From: Cordylochernes scorpioides
Lineage: Eukaryota > Arthropoda > Arachnida > Pseudoscorpiones > Chernetidae
Assembly (NCBI GenBank): GCA_030710605.1
Contig: CP092870.1
Location: forward strand, 55,637,532-55,701,531
Direction: 5' to 3'
Length of the DNA stretch: 64,000 nt
The position numbers and the translations under genes were made by a program. This document shows positions 11,132 through 20,360 of this stretch, piece by piece. The notes below the pieces were generated by a model, which was not told where the DNA came from, did not search any database, and saw only the letters and a program-made list of their open reading frames with translations. Every line of letters begins with the position of its first letter. Within the stretch, counting starts at the first letter, position 1.

Positions 11132-11832
11132 AAGAAGAGTGGTAAAAGACTTGTGGCTGGTGGTTGTTGTTGTGACTCTCTCTCCAACATAATAATGGCT
11201 GCTTTTCTGGTCTCTCTTGTATTCCCACCAGTGGTAAGGTCGAGAGATACTGCCAGAGGGAAAGGAGATCCATATGAGTGGTGGTTCTCGGAGGATCTTT
11301 GGGCTGACTGCAGGTTAGAGCTGCAGAGGGGAAGCTACGGAGCCCAGGGTAGGTGATCCACGGTAGAGGAAGCAGCGTATTCGCGAAGAACAAGAGGGAA
11401 AACGCGCGACAATATTATTCGTCAAGTAATAAGAAAAAAACATTTAAAAAAGCTCAAACTTTTGGGACAAACTTATACAATGATGCAAGAAGCTCACCCT
11501 TAAAAAAAGCGGATTTGCCTATTATTTATATATTTTACAGAGGATTTTACTTTTCTCGGCAAATATGAAAAGTTGCATCAAGCAAAACTCTTCCTCAATT
11601 AGGTCGGCGAAACCGTTGTAATAGTTATTGATTAAAGGCCAGGCCCACATAATATTTTTTAATTCAGCATGTATATTAAGGTAAAGTGTTATTTGTGTAA
11701 AAAGCAAATATTTTGATAAAATAATTTCATTATTTGTTCAAATTGTTGAACGTTCTCATATATAAACCAGCTTGTCACCATTTCTCCATTAACTTAGTCG
11801 AAATTTCTTTTAGCTCAAAACATTTATACTAC
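11132..11832. other. Spacer and probable 5' leader of Naiad copy 1
   Basis: No credible coding region. A TATA-like 'catatataaa' lies at about 11757, some 75 nt before the hammerhead, and could be promoter material of the downstream element. The 5' end of the element could not be fixed because no flanking microsatellite or duplicate marks it. Confidence 0.3.
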
Positions 11833-11874
11833 TCCACGCTGACGAGCGCCAACAGCGCGAAACGCGTTCGTGGA
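11833..11874 (+). ncRNA. Type I hammerhead ribozyme upstream of Naiad copy 1
   Basis: Stem I UCCACG/CGUGGA (11833-11838 with 11869-11874), core CUGACGA (11839-11845), stem II GCGC/GCGC with loop CAACA, core GAAA (11859-11862), a minimal palindromic stem III (ACGCGU) and cleavage site GUU after 11868. Relative to the units at 24.7-25.5 kb both the outer stem I pair and the middle stem II pairs have changed on both strands with pairing kept. The ~45 bases after the core ('cttttcttgatt' ... 'ttggcca') are also shared with those units. Self-cleavage is inferred from the fold, not shown. Confidence 0.85.
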
Positions 11875-12013
11875 TGACTTTTCTTGATTTATCAAGAAAT
11901 TGGGTTGGCCAAATTAAGAAAAATATATAAAAAAAAAAAATTCATAAGAATAACAAACTAAAAAACTAAAAAAAACTACAAACATATTAGGGTTAGCACC
12001 TCTTTTATGTTAA

Positions 12014-12457
12014 TTAAAACTCGCTAAAAATTGCCTAAGAAACAATTGTCAAACTTGTCCCTCTCTTAAGAACCATGACACATTTCAAACGACTAGTTGT
12101 AAATTAGTAAATACTATTTATAAATTAACATGCCAAATTTGTCAACTATCATATATAGGACAAACGTGTAATCCATTAAATATACGAATAAACCTACATA
12201 GAAACCACGCTAAAAAATCAATTGGTAATATATATATGAAAGAACACAATCAATTACATACTTTTAACAACTTTAAGATAGAAATACTAGACATATGTCA
12301 AAACAAAAAACAACGACTATTATTAGAAAACAACTACATTTATAAACACAACACATTATTCCCTTATGGACTTAATGACGAATTAAACCACACATACAAA
12401 CCACAAACAGAAGAAATTTCAACTTATGAAATCAACTGCAAATACAAAAAAAAATGA
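12014..12457 (+). CDS. Naiad GIY-YIG endonuclease domain with Cys-rich finger
   Basis: N-terminal nicking endonuclease of the element. The frame opens after a TAA at 12011; no ATG precedes the domain in this frame, so the true start is upstream behind a frame break or was lost. Cysteine pairs (NCQTC, then TCQIC) lead into LSYIGQT, the YIG part of the catalytic core. Further family positions are visible: Arg and His in IRINLHRNH, and Glu/Asn in LLLENNYIYKHN. The frame ends at a UGA directly after an A9 run (12446-12454) and continues in another frame at 12426, so the protein should run on into RT after a one-base shift. Sec readthrough of that UGA is unlikely because a UAA follows one codon later. 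Confidence 0.8.
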   Translation, partial: LKLAKNCLRNNCQTCPSLKNHDTFQTTSCKLVNTIYKLTCQICQLSYIGQTCNPLNIRINLHRNHAKKSIGNIYMKEHNQLHTFNNFKIEILDICQNKKQRLLLENNYIYKHNTLFPYGLNDELNHTYKPQTEEISTYEINCKYKKK

Positions 12458-13606
12458 ATTTAAAACTAAACCTAATAAAACTAGAGGTAAAACTACCAAT
12501 AAATTAGGTTACATTGAATTTGAAGAATTACTGGACCCAAAACAAATGTATACTAACAACTTCATCAATAAATTTATTAAAACATTATTTAAACTAAATA
12601 ATAATAAATTTATCAAACTTATAGAATATATTAAAATTCATAATCTGACTAACAGATTAATAGATATCACACACGACATCTTTAAATACAGAAAAATTAA
12701 ACAATCTACTAATAACATTAATATTATCATTAAATTTAATAACAATTTATTTAATCATATTAAATTTAATGATATTTTTAATAACCAAAACATCAATAAT
12801 CTTTTCCCTATAAAAAATTTAAATTTTAAAACAATCTGGAGATACAACAAAAATATAGGTAGTTTAGTTTGCAATTATAACCAATTTATTAATAATTTAG
12901 CAAATTTTAAAAAAATTAAATGTAATTGCAACAACTATATAGATAGATATAAGCTCTCAGGTCATATATTAACTAGCAATTTTTCTTTTTTAAATCCAGA
13001 ATATCAGGATATTTTAAATAAAGGGTATAAATATATACCTCAAATTAAAAACAATTATAATAATACAATTAAATCTATATTAAAAGATATAGACATTTTC
13101 ATAAATAAAACTAGTATAAAATACAGTATTCCAGAATTTACTTTTCTGGAATGGAAACATAATATTAAAAAGGAAATTATAAATTACTATAATAATACAC
13201 TTAAATACACAAAACCTAATTCAGATATTCCTTCTTTTAAAGAAAATATAATTAAATTACAGAAGGACTTTATTATCACTCCTATAGATAAATGTTCCAA
13301 TAATTTATCTATCATTTGTAAAAATCTATACCACGATATGCTAAAAAAGGAAATTGATAATAATAATAAATACACTTTTGCTAGAACTACAGCCACAAAA
13401 ATCAAAAAAGACATCAAAAACGTGGAAAATTCACTAAAAATTTATAATTACAACAAAAATCCAAACATAGCAAAGTTCTATATAATTCCTAAATTACACA
13501 AAAAACCAATTTCTTTCATAACAATCACATCAGGTATAAATTCAGTTATAAAAAACATTGATATACAATTAGCTTCAACACTACATTTTTTTATAAATAA
13601 ATTAAC
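12426..13606 (+). CDS. Naiad CxC linker and N-terminal half of reverse transcriptase
   Basis: Continues the endonuclease polypeptide in the frame of an internal ATG. A very Asn/Lys/Ile-rich segment leads to CNC at 12921-12929, the CxC motif between endonuclease and RT in this clade. RT fingers follow: FIITPIDKCSNNLS and FYIIPKLHKKP, the positions of the first RT motifs in Penelope-like elements. The coding sequence is cut at 13606 by the gypsy insertion; residues read beyond that point to 13700 come from the gypsy LTR. RT resumes at 17073 after a second A-run frame break. An insertion in fingers, reported for Naiad RTs, may account for the long span but I cannot confirm it by eye. Confidence 0.8.
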
Positions 13607-13730
13607 TGTTTTAATGTCCATTCATACAGAGTTCAAAATAACAACTGACTCACCCGTGCAGCCAAGGCCACGCTCCGCTGCGTCACGTGGGAAAACATAG
13701 GTACATGTTTTCTTACATGTTCTCAGCACA
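13607..13730 (-). repeat. Gypsy 3' LTR (124 bp)
   Basis: Matches 16890-17010 exactly for about the first 100 bp of the plus strand, then differs by a short indel-rich patch before the shared 'tctcagcaca'. Unusually short for a gypsy LTR. Confidence 0.93.
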
Positions 13731-13742
13731 TCCCCCTTTTTA
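13731..13742 (-). other. Polypurine tract of the gypsy element
   Basis: On the minus strand AAAAAGGGGGA directly precedes the 3' LTR, the expected position for plus-strand DNA priming. Confidence 0.8.
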
Positions 13743-13790
13743 AGATTTGAAATATATATATACATTACAAACTTTAAATGCATAATATAA

Positions 13791-15509
13791 TCAATAATGA
13801 AGGCGATCCACAGGTTTAACAATTCGTCCACTCCGGGTTCTTATCTGGCCGTCTTCTGAGTCGTTAGAGGGATAATCCACAACTGGGGTCTTTTCATTTT
13901 CAACCAGTTCCTCCCCCGAAAAGGTCGGCGTCGATGGGTCGGCTGGATATTGCACTGTAACTCCTTTTCGTAGATGAAACCTGTTTCGACGTAAAGTCCC
14001 AACTGGAGTATCAACCATATATGACCTTGGTGTCGATGCCTTCTGCTTTACAATCCCCCAGGTTCGCATATCTGTAATCCAAACCGTGTCACCTTCGGAT
14101 AGCTCCTCCATGTCCGTAGCTCCGCAGCGTCGATCATATCTGGATTTCATATCCTTTCTCCTTCTCCCCTCCTTTCTTTTCAGGGTCTGAGAGTCCACCA
14201 ACTTTGGATTAAGATTCTCTGGTGCAATTGGCAAGGTCGTTCGGAGTTTACGTCCCATGAGAAGCTCAGCAGGGCTGTAACCGTTCTCCAAAGGGGTCGA
14301 TCGATACTCCAGGAGTCCAAGCGATGGGTCTTGATTTTTCTTGAGGATCAACTTAGCAATTTTCACACCTGCTTCTGCCATCCCATTGCTCTGCGGGAAT
14401 CGAGGACTTGAAGTGACATGTTGGAATCCGTACTGCCTTGCGAAATTTGCAAATTCACGAGCAGCTCCAAATTGCGTCCCATTATCGCTTACAAAAGTTT
14501 CTGGTATTCCATGTCGGGCAAATATGGATTTGCAACTACGCACCACCACATTGGCTGTGAGCCGATCCAGTTGAATCATTTCAGGAAAGCGAGAATAATA
14601 GTCAATGACGACTAGATACCACTTATTCTCGAACTTGAACAAATCCATTCCAATCTTTTGCCACGGTCGTGTAGGAAAGTTGGTTGGTATCAAAGGTTCA
14701 TGTTTTGAGACGGCTTCCTGGATACAGACACTGCACTTTCTGACCGTTTCCGCGATCTCCTCCGAAATTCCAGGCCACCATACCGTCTCACGTGCGCGAA
14801 GTCTAGTTTTTGTAATCCCGAAGTGCCCAGCGTGCAACTTATCTAGGATCTCCAGTTTCATACTTGCTGGAATAACAAGACGACAGCTACGCATCAGTAG
14901 TCCATTTTGAACGCCAAGTTCATCCTTGACATGCCAATAAGAGAGCAGAGCCTGTGACATTTTCTTCTTATCTGGCCAGCCTTGCTCAAGGTAGTTGACT
15001 ACTGCTTTCAGGGTCGTATCTTCTTGTTGAGCTTCAAATATCTTCGTCAACATCTCGTCTTTGTCGGTTATACTCGAGAGAACTGCATTTATATGCGCTG
15101 AGGTTTGCCGTTCGTTTTCACCTCCCTCGGTTGTAAGAAGTGGTTGTCTGGACAATGCATCGGCGTCGAGCAGCTCCTTTCCAGGGATATGCACTATTTC
15201 GAATCCAAACCTCATCATACGCATTCGGAAACGTTGCAGTCTTGGGGTCAGCGAACTCAATTCTTTCGTCGAAAATAGAGGAATGAGAGGCTTATGGTCG
15301 GTCTCAATTCGGAAACGCTTTCCAAGCAGGAAATCTTGAAAACGTTCGCAGGCCCATGTAATTGCGAGAGCCTCTTTCTCGATCTGAGCATATCGTTTTT
15401 CGGTAGGTGTCATAGTTCTAGAAGAATAAGCAACAGGTCGCCAGATTCCATTCTTACCTTCTTGCTTCAGTACCGCTCCCAAGCCGTATGAAGATGCGTC
15501 GGATGACAC
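13791..15509 (-). CDS. Gypsy RNase H and integrase
   Basis: Open frame of 572 codons. RNase H starts with SSDASSYGLGAVL and has KEALAITWACERF, ETDHKPL and DADALSR. Integrase follows: a zinc-binding H/H/C/C (HAGHFGITKTRLR ... CSVC), then DDE catalytic segments DLFKFENKWYLVVIDYYSRF, FVSDNGTQFG and SNGMAEAGVK. The tail ends with DSEDGQIRTRSGRIVKPV. It is in a different frame from the upstream Gag/RT reading frame; one base lost near 15497 separates them, inside the sequence coding for the start of RNase H. The listed start at 15509 is therefore only the first usable codon, not a genuine initiation site. Confidence 0.88.
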   Translation of the reverse strand: MSSDASSYGLGAVLKQEGKNGIWRPVAYSSRTMTPTEKRYAQIEKEALAITWACERFQDFLLGKRFRIETDHKPLIPLFSTKELSSLTPRLQRFRMRMMRFGFEIVHIPGKELLDADALSRQPLLTTEGGENERQTSAHINAVLSSITDKDEMLTKIFEAQQEDTTLKAVVNYLEQGWPDKKKMSQALLSYWHVKDELGVQNGLLMRSCRLVIPASMKLEILDKLHAGHFGITKTRLRARETVWWPGISEEIAETVRKCSVCIQEAVSKHEPLIPTNFPTRPWQKIGMDLFKFENKWYLVVIDYYSRFPEMIQLDRLTANVVVRSCKSIFARHGIPETFVSDNGTQFGAAREFANFARQYGFQHVTSSPRFPQSNGMAEAGVKIAKLILKKNQDPSLGLLEYRSTPLENGYSPAELLMGRKLRTTLPIAPENLNPKLVDSQTLKRKEGRRRKDMKSRYDRRCGATDMEELSEGDTVWITDMRTWGIVKQKASTPRSYMVDTPVGTLRRNRFHLRKGVTVQYPADPSTPTFSGEELVENEKTPVVDYPSNDSEDGQIRTRSGRIVKPVDRLHY

Positions 15510-16807
15510 CTAGTTGGTTTCCTGACGTCGTATGCTGCCAAGGTAGGTTGAGTCGTGAGCAATTCTTTCAACTTTCGGAATGCTCGCTCCTGGCTGCAAT
15601 CCCAAACGAAGTCTTGACCTTTCACCAACAACTGGTTCAGTGGTGCCACAATTTCAGATGAATTTTCCACAAAGCGTCCCAGATGGTTCACCATGCCAAG
15701 AAATCTTCTTACGCCATGAACATCGGTCAGAGCAGGCATCTTCGCCACTGCTTCGATTTTCGCTGGATCTGGTCGAATACCGTCTTCATCCAGTATGTGC
15801 CCAAGAAAATTAATTCTTGGCACGCCGAAGACACACTTGGCCTTGTTTAGTGTAACTTTCGCCTGGGAGTCGAGCTTGAACTTCACCTGTTTCCCGTTCA
15901 CTTGGATTTCTGCTGTCCATCGCCTCCTGCGCTTGCCTTCATCATCATCGAGATTAGATGAATCCTCCACAGCTGAGACTTCCAGGAGAAAACCAATTTC
16001 TTCATCAAGTTCAGAAACAGCTTTGACTTCCGCAGTCTTCGCCTGCTTATCTGGGCAGCAATTTGCAAAATGGCCAGTTTTTGAACATAGGTTACATCTT
16101 TGTCCTTCAGCACGGCAGGCCTGTCCTTCCCTGTGGGTGAAACCTCCGCATTTTGGACATCGTGATCTTGTTTTGGCTGACTTCTCCTTCTTCCTCGAAG
16201 GCTGTTGTTGTTGTCTCGGTGATTGTTTCTTCGAGTTGAACTTCACCTGATTGACCTTTTGGCTTGTTGAGGGACGCTGCAGGTCGACTTGCTGCTGTCG
16301 AACGGCTTCCTGCTGTCGAACCATTTTCACCGCCTTTTCCAAAGTCAGTTCGCTGTCCAACTGCATTCTTTCAGATAAAGCTTTGTCCCTCACTCCAACC
16401 ACTATTCGGTCACGGATAAACTGCTCATGAAGACCCTCAAATTCGCAACTATCAGCCAATTTGTACAATGAAGTGATGAATTCGTCCACTGGCTCCCGAT
16501 CCTCTTGGATTCTTGAATTAAATTTCGCACGTTCGTAGATAATATTCTTTCTGACACAGAAGTGGCTGTCGAACGCCTTGAGGACGGAATCAATTTCCGT
16601 TGCCTCTTCCTCCTTTTCAAACTTGAAGGTCCTGAATATATCATCCGCGCGGTCGCCCATCAAGTACATGAACAAATCGATCTTGTCCGCCTCCTCTTTC
16701 TTCTTCATTCCACTGACCACGAGGTATCGTTCGAATCTTTTCCTCCATTTGGGCCATTCGTTGGGAGTCGAGAAGTCGAAAGTTTCTGGAGGTTGAATCT
16801 GAGCCAT
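15467..16807 (-). CDS. Gypsy Gag joined in frame to the end of RT (protease/RT deletion)
   Basis: Open frame of 446 codons beginning MAQIQPPETFDFS at 16807. Residues 1-165 form a capsid-like Gag. Two knuckles follow (CPKCGGFTHREGQAC and CNLCSKTGHFANCC). The protease begins (VNGKQVKFKLDS) but breaks off where the active-site Asp-Thr/Ser-Gly should stand, and the next residues are KVTLNKAKCVFG and INFLGHILDEDGI, which belong to the end of the RT palm and connection. Roughly 500 codons are therefore deleted, without loss of frame. After the thumb region (GVRRFLGMVNHLGRF) the frame terminates at 15467 because of a one-base shift at the RNase H start. Confidence 0.88.
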   Translation of the reverse strand: MAQIQPPETFDFSTPNEWPKWRKRFERYLVVSGMKKKEEADKIDLFMYLMGDRADDIFRTFKFEKEEEATEIDSVLKAFDSHFCVRKNIIYERAKFNSRIQEDREPVDEFITSLYKLADSCEFEGLHEQFIRDRIVVGVRDKALSERMQLDSELTLEKAVKMVRQQEAVRQQQVDLQRPSTSQKVNQVKFNSKKQSPRQQQQPSRKKEKSAKTRSRCPKCGGFTHREGQACRAEGQRCNLCSKTGHFANCCPDKQAKTAEVKAVSELDEEIGFLLEVSAVEDSSNLDDDEGKRRRRWTAEIQVNGKQVKFKLDSQAKVTLNKAKCVFGVPRINFLGHILDEDGIRPDPAKIEAVAKMPALTDVHGVRRFLGMVNHLGRFVENSSEIVAPLNQLLVKGQDFVWDCSQERAFRKLKELLTTQPTLAAYDVRKPTRCHPTHLHTAWERY

Positions 16808-16870
16808 GTTGAATTATCTTCCAAGGTACGCAAAAATCGATATTTTGCGATATACGGGTTCGTATTTTAT

Positions 16871-16889
16871 CCAGTTATCGCTGCCACCA
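16871..16889 (-). other. Primer-binding site of the gypsy element
   Basis: Immediately inside the 5' LTR, the minus strand reads TGGTGGCAGCGATAAC. The first 11 bases complement the 3' end of a tRNA-Leu ending CGCTGCCACCA. Confidence 0.7.
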
Positions 16890-17010
16890 TGTTTTAATGT
16901 CCATTCATACAGAGTTCAAAATAACAACTGACTCACCCGTGCAGCCAAGGCCACGCTCCGCTGCGTCACGTGGGAAAACATAGGTACATGTAAAATACAA
17001 TCTCAGCACA
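16890..17010 (-). repeat. Gypsy 5' LTR (121 bp)
   Basis: Pair of the LTR at 13607-13730. On the minus strand it begins TGTGCTGAGA and ends TTAAAACA. No clear TATA box is seen in so short a repeat. Confidence 0.93.
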
Positions 17011-17072
17011 TTAACTAATAAATATAATTATAAAAATTTATCGACTCAAATAAAAAAATCATTAACTATTTA

Positions 17073-17849
17073 ATGAACAATTGGACAAACATTGATACAG
17101 TACACACATTTGATTTTGAGGACCTACATTCTAAAATAAATTTAAGAGATCTAAATAATAAAATAACCAATTTATTTAACGAATTCATTAATGATAAAAC
17201 TTTCTACATTAAAATTATTCATAACAGATATAAAACAATTAAATTAGATCTTAAAACAGCAAAAACTCTACTGGAAACATTTTTAAATTTTAATTATATA
17301 GAATTTAAAAATAAAATATATATTCAATCAGAAGGCGTCCCCATGGGAACTTCATCAAGTCCTTTATTAGCCAACCTAATACTATTCTGGTACGAAAGAG
17401 AATACTTTCTACAAAATAATGTTAATTGGCAAATGTTCCGTTTTGTAGATGACATTATTATATTTAATAACCCACAGTTTAAAAACATAATACCTGAAAT
17501 ATATCCTAAATACTTGAAACTTAAGAACAATGAAAAAATTAATAGAAACAAAAAGGTTAACTTTTTAGACCTAAATATAAACCTTACAAATTGTGCTATT
17601 AAAATTTATAATAAAAAAAGTAATTATAATTTCAATATTATAAAATACTGCAATATAAATTCTAATATATCATTAAATTGCTGCAAAGGTATATATTTTG
17701 GTCAGTTTCTAAGATTTTATAGAATAAATAATATATTAAAAAATTTCATAGAAGATGTTAAAAATTTAAACATGGAATTTATTAAAAACAAATTTAGTAT
17801 TAAACAAGTAAAATATTTCAACAGTATATCAATTATAAAATACTTTTAA
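17073..17849 (+). CDS. Naiad reverse transcriptase, palm to C-terminus (copy 1)
   Basis: Second half of the RT cut by the gypsy insertion. Motif A is TFDFEDLHSKI, motif B is SEGVPMGTSSSPLLANL, and the catalytic motif C is RFVDDIIIF, followed by KVNFLDLNI. The frame closes with IIKYF and a UAA; no endonuclease follows, as expected for the permuted architecture. When the gypsy element and one target copy are removed, an A7 run (17052-17058) causes a one-base frame discrepancy with the first half. Copy 2 at 33972-34738 is about the same over its whole length, with YVDD instead of FVDD. Catalytic aspartates are intact. Confidence 0.88.
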   Translation: MNNWTNIDTVHTFDFEDLHSKINLRDLNNKITNLFNEFINDKTFYIKIIHNRYKTIKLDLKTAKTLLETFLNFNYIEFKNKIYIQSEGVPMGTSSSPLLANLILFWYEREYFLQNNVNWQMFRFVDDIIIFNNPQFKNIIPEIYPKYLKLKNNEKINRNKKVNFLDLNINLTNCAIKIYNKKSNYNFNIIKYCNINSNISLNCCKGIYFGQFLRFYRINNILKNFIEDVKNLNMEFIKNKFSIKQVKYFNSISIIKYF

Positions 17850-18442
17850 AAAAATAAATGGAAGAATCCATTTATTAAATCAACTTTTTATAATTTCTCT
17901 CAATAATAACTAATACAAATTTATAATCTTTAACAGTTAATTAAACTTAAATTATATAACTAATTTGAAAATTTTTCACAAGATTTTTAAAGTAATATTG
18001 TATAGAATTCATTTTATTTAATCTCCAATTTCTGGGGAGGAAAATGGAAATTAAATAAAAATGAATTTTCAAAATTAATAGCTTTATTAATCATCTAATA
18101 ATTTACCTTTTTAAAGAAAAATTAAAAGATAAATAATAATTGAATCAGTTATATTAATATAACTAACTGTAAAGATTATAAAGATTGGCTTTCTTCCCTT
18201 ATCTATTTTCTTTCTTCTTCAGTTATCTTATTGATCTGAAATTTCTGAGAAAGCAGTCTAATTTTGAAGGGACGAACATGTGTCCCCCCGCAACAGATGT
18301 TAACCAGAAATAGCTGTTTACAGAGGAAGGCGTCACAGATGAGGTAGGTGACAATTAGAATTTATTAACACTTGTATTTGTTAAATCTGTGCATATAAAT
18401 GTTTTACTAAAACAACTTAATATTAACACATAGAATCCGGTC

Positions 18443-18529
18443 GAAGAGAGATCTATGGCATAATAGAGCAGGAGTGAAATGTCGCTGGATTTCTATTTGA
18501 AAATCTCCGGTCCAGCAGATCTCTCTTTC
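18443..18529 (+). ncRNA. Conserved stem-loop in the Naiad 3' UTR (copy 1)
   Basis: Outer arms AGAGAGATCT and AGATCTCTCT pair, and an inner GCTGGA/TCCAGC stem follows. The counterpart in copy 2 (33314-33402) keeps both stems, with a C-to-U change giving a G-U pair in the inner stem. Function unknown; RT or RNP recognition is one possibility. Confidence 0.55.
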
Positions 18530-18717
18530 CACTAATTAATTCATTTTAATTTTTTTTGTATATGTCTGGTCTACCATTAGGGTTTCAAAACATAATAACC
18601 AAATTTATAACAAAAGTTAATTCATATTATTGATATATTACTAAATACAACTAGATATATTCATATTATAAAATAAAAAAATTTTAAAAATCATATAAAA
18701 AAAGGATAAAATATAAA

Positions 18718-18719
<2 letters not shown>

Positions 18720-18752
<33 letters not shown>
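18720..18752. repeat. (TA)n microsatellite inside Naiad 3' UTR
   Basis: About 15 TA units. A shorter run occurs at the corresponding place in copy 2 near 33100. Confidence 0.85.
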
Positions 18753-18756
<4 letters not shown>

Positions 18757-19282
18757 TACTAACAATCTTATCTACCTTCTTTACAATTTTTTTTTCCTTA
18801 TTATTAGTTTGAAAAAAAGTGCATGGTTCTGTCTTTCTCTCTTTTCTCTCTCTTACTACTAAAATTTATACTATTAAATATATTCTCACTTCTATTATTC
18901 TATATACAAATTAGAGTATGTCTAAATGACGGGTAACAGCCGATTGCAAAAGACGTTACGTTGTTAAATTTTATTGTTATTAATTATAAATATATATGGA
19001 TGATGTGTAAGAAGTAAATAATTTTTTTTTTCTCTCTCTCTATTAAATAATAAAAATTTACAAATTTTATAATTTGAATTTAAATAATCAAAGTAATAAA
19101 GATAATTTTAATACAAAACTAAACTATAAAACTAAACAACTATTCATTTTTATAATTAATTTAGATTTAGCTTGCTAATCTAATCAAATCTACTTGATAT
19201 AAATTATCATTCTTATCAGTTTACTCTTTAAATTTTAAATATAGAATCACTATTATATTTTTATTATATAGGTTTTACACTA

Positions 19283-19306
19283 TATATATATATATATATA
19301 TATAAG
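19283..19306. repeat. (TA)n tract at the 3' end of Naiad copy 1
   Basis: Lies directly after the conserved 'ttttacac' terminus. The same junction occurs in copy 2 (32567-32592). Confidence 0.85.
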
Positions 19307-19652
19307 ACTCCGAAACTCTTTTAATTTTTATTATAAGAGTCATGGGGGCGTCTTATATATTTTTTTAAATGTAATGAATCAGTTGAAAATATTTTTGTTA
19401 GAATCTTCAATTTATTTAAAGTAATCGATTATTATAGACAGACAATCTCGCGCGCGCCAATTATATTTACCATTTATATTTCTAATATTATCACCTGAAT
19501 TTTTTCCTATTTCTTTTATTTTTTTGCATATTTTTATTATAAAATCCAAAATTAACCTAATATTAAGGAGTGTATTTACAATGAGATATTCATAAAATAT
19601 GTTCACAAGAACTTCTATCGCAAAGATGCACAAGAGACAACTACACTAAATC
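19307..19652. other. AT-rich spacer, no feature seen
   Basis: Contains a short 'cgcgcgcg' run near 19450 but no ORF or repeat boundary I can support. Confidence 0.4.
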
Positions 19653-19666
19653 ATAAACGTCCTAAC

Positions 19667-19959
19667 CGTTTGGTTTTCGACCACTAGGACCCGGGTTCGA
19701 TCCCCGCATTGGACACTTTTTTCTGTTAAAAAAAAAATGTTCCAATGGCCCCCGATTCTTGCAAAAGTCCAACCCCACCAGCGAGTGCAAGTAACCAAAC
19801 GGGGCTCTGGCATTTGTAAGTGCAAAGTCGAACTGCTTTTCACATGTGTAGACATGTGGTGCGCTTACAGTAAAAAGCAGTCGCTAACTACCCACCATGA
19901 TTATCATGGTCTGTACCACGTGTACTAGGGATAAGCAAAAAAAAAAATTAAAAAAAAAA
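19667..19959 (+). mobile_element. tRNA-derived SINE, 5'-truncated (SINE-2)
   Basis: Flanked by a perfect 14-bp target duplication, ataaacgtcctaac (19653-19666 and 19960-19973). It keeps the B-box (gggttcgatcccc), the conserved body ('gcgagtgcaagtaacc', 'cacatgtgtagacatgtgg', 'tgtactagggata') and an A-rich tail; the A-box end is missing. Confidence 0.9.
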
Positions 19960-19973
19960 ATAAACGTCCTAAC

Positions 19974-20330
19974 AGAAGTTGTTACAATAAAAATAACATG
20001 TATGAAACAAAACAACAACAATACATATGAAACTATGATTTTCTCTTTTTTTTTCCAGAGCTCAGTGGTTGTGGCTTAAGTCCATTACCAATGGATATTT
20101 CGAATGCCTTGGGTTGTTTCCTCTCAGTGGACGATTGTCACTACTTGCTTCTTTAAATATGAATTTGTATGCCTTAGCTTGGAATTTGACAATTCAGTGA
20201 TTTTGCACTACAGAAATAAGATGCTTCGACCTGGAAAAATTTCATTTGAGGCTTTTTCGAAAATGAGCATTTTCACTCCAGTTCAAAATATATCCAGAGA
20301 AATTTCAGAGAAAATGTCTTGAATTTTCCT
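19974..20330. other. Spacer, no feature seen
   Basis: Less AT-rich than its surroundings, but both strands are closed by stops and nothing is recognised. Confidence 0.35.
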
Positions 20331-20360
20331 GTTACAGCGTGGGTGTTCGAGATCTTGTAC

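Larger units (their letters stand above)
13607..17010 (-). mobile_element. Ty3/gypsy element with 121-124-bp LTRs, internally deleted
   Basis: Full insertion with both LTRs, minus strand. The target duplication is ttaac (13602-13606 and 17011-17015). LTRs begin and end with TG/CA. A primer site and polypurine tract sit at the expected ends. Coding order on the minus strand is Gag with two zinc knuckles, a protease stub joined to the end of RT, RNase H and integrase. Protease active site and RT palm are missing, so the copy could move only with helper enzymes. Confidence 0.93.
11833..19282 (+). mobile_element. Penelope-like element, Naiad-type (copy 1), interrupted by gypsy
   Basis: Order on the plus strand: hammerhead, GIY-YIG endonuclease, CxC linker, RT, long 3' UTR, then a (TA)n tract. 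The endonuclease lies N-terminal to RT, the permuted order described for Naiad/Chlamys elements; no endonuclease follows the RT. The 3' UTR (17850-19282) is shared with copy 2 and both end in 'ttacac' or 'tttacac' followed by (TA)n, consistent with the microsatellite preference reported for these elements. A 3.4-kb gypsy element is inserted at 13607. Two frame breaks lie in A-runs. Confidence 0.82.

Noticed and set aside
12455-12457. UGA at the end of the endonuclease frame as a selenocysteine codon
   Set aside because: A UAA follows one codon later in that frame and homology continues in another frame, so a frameshift is the better explanation.
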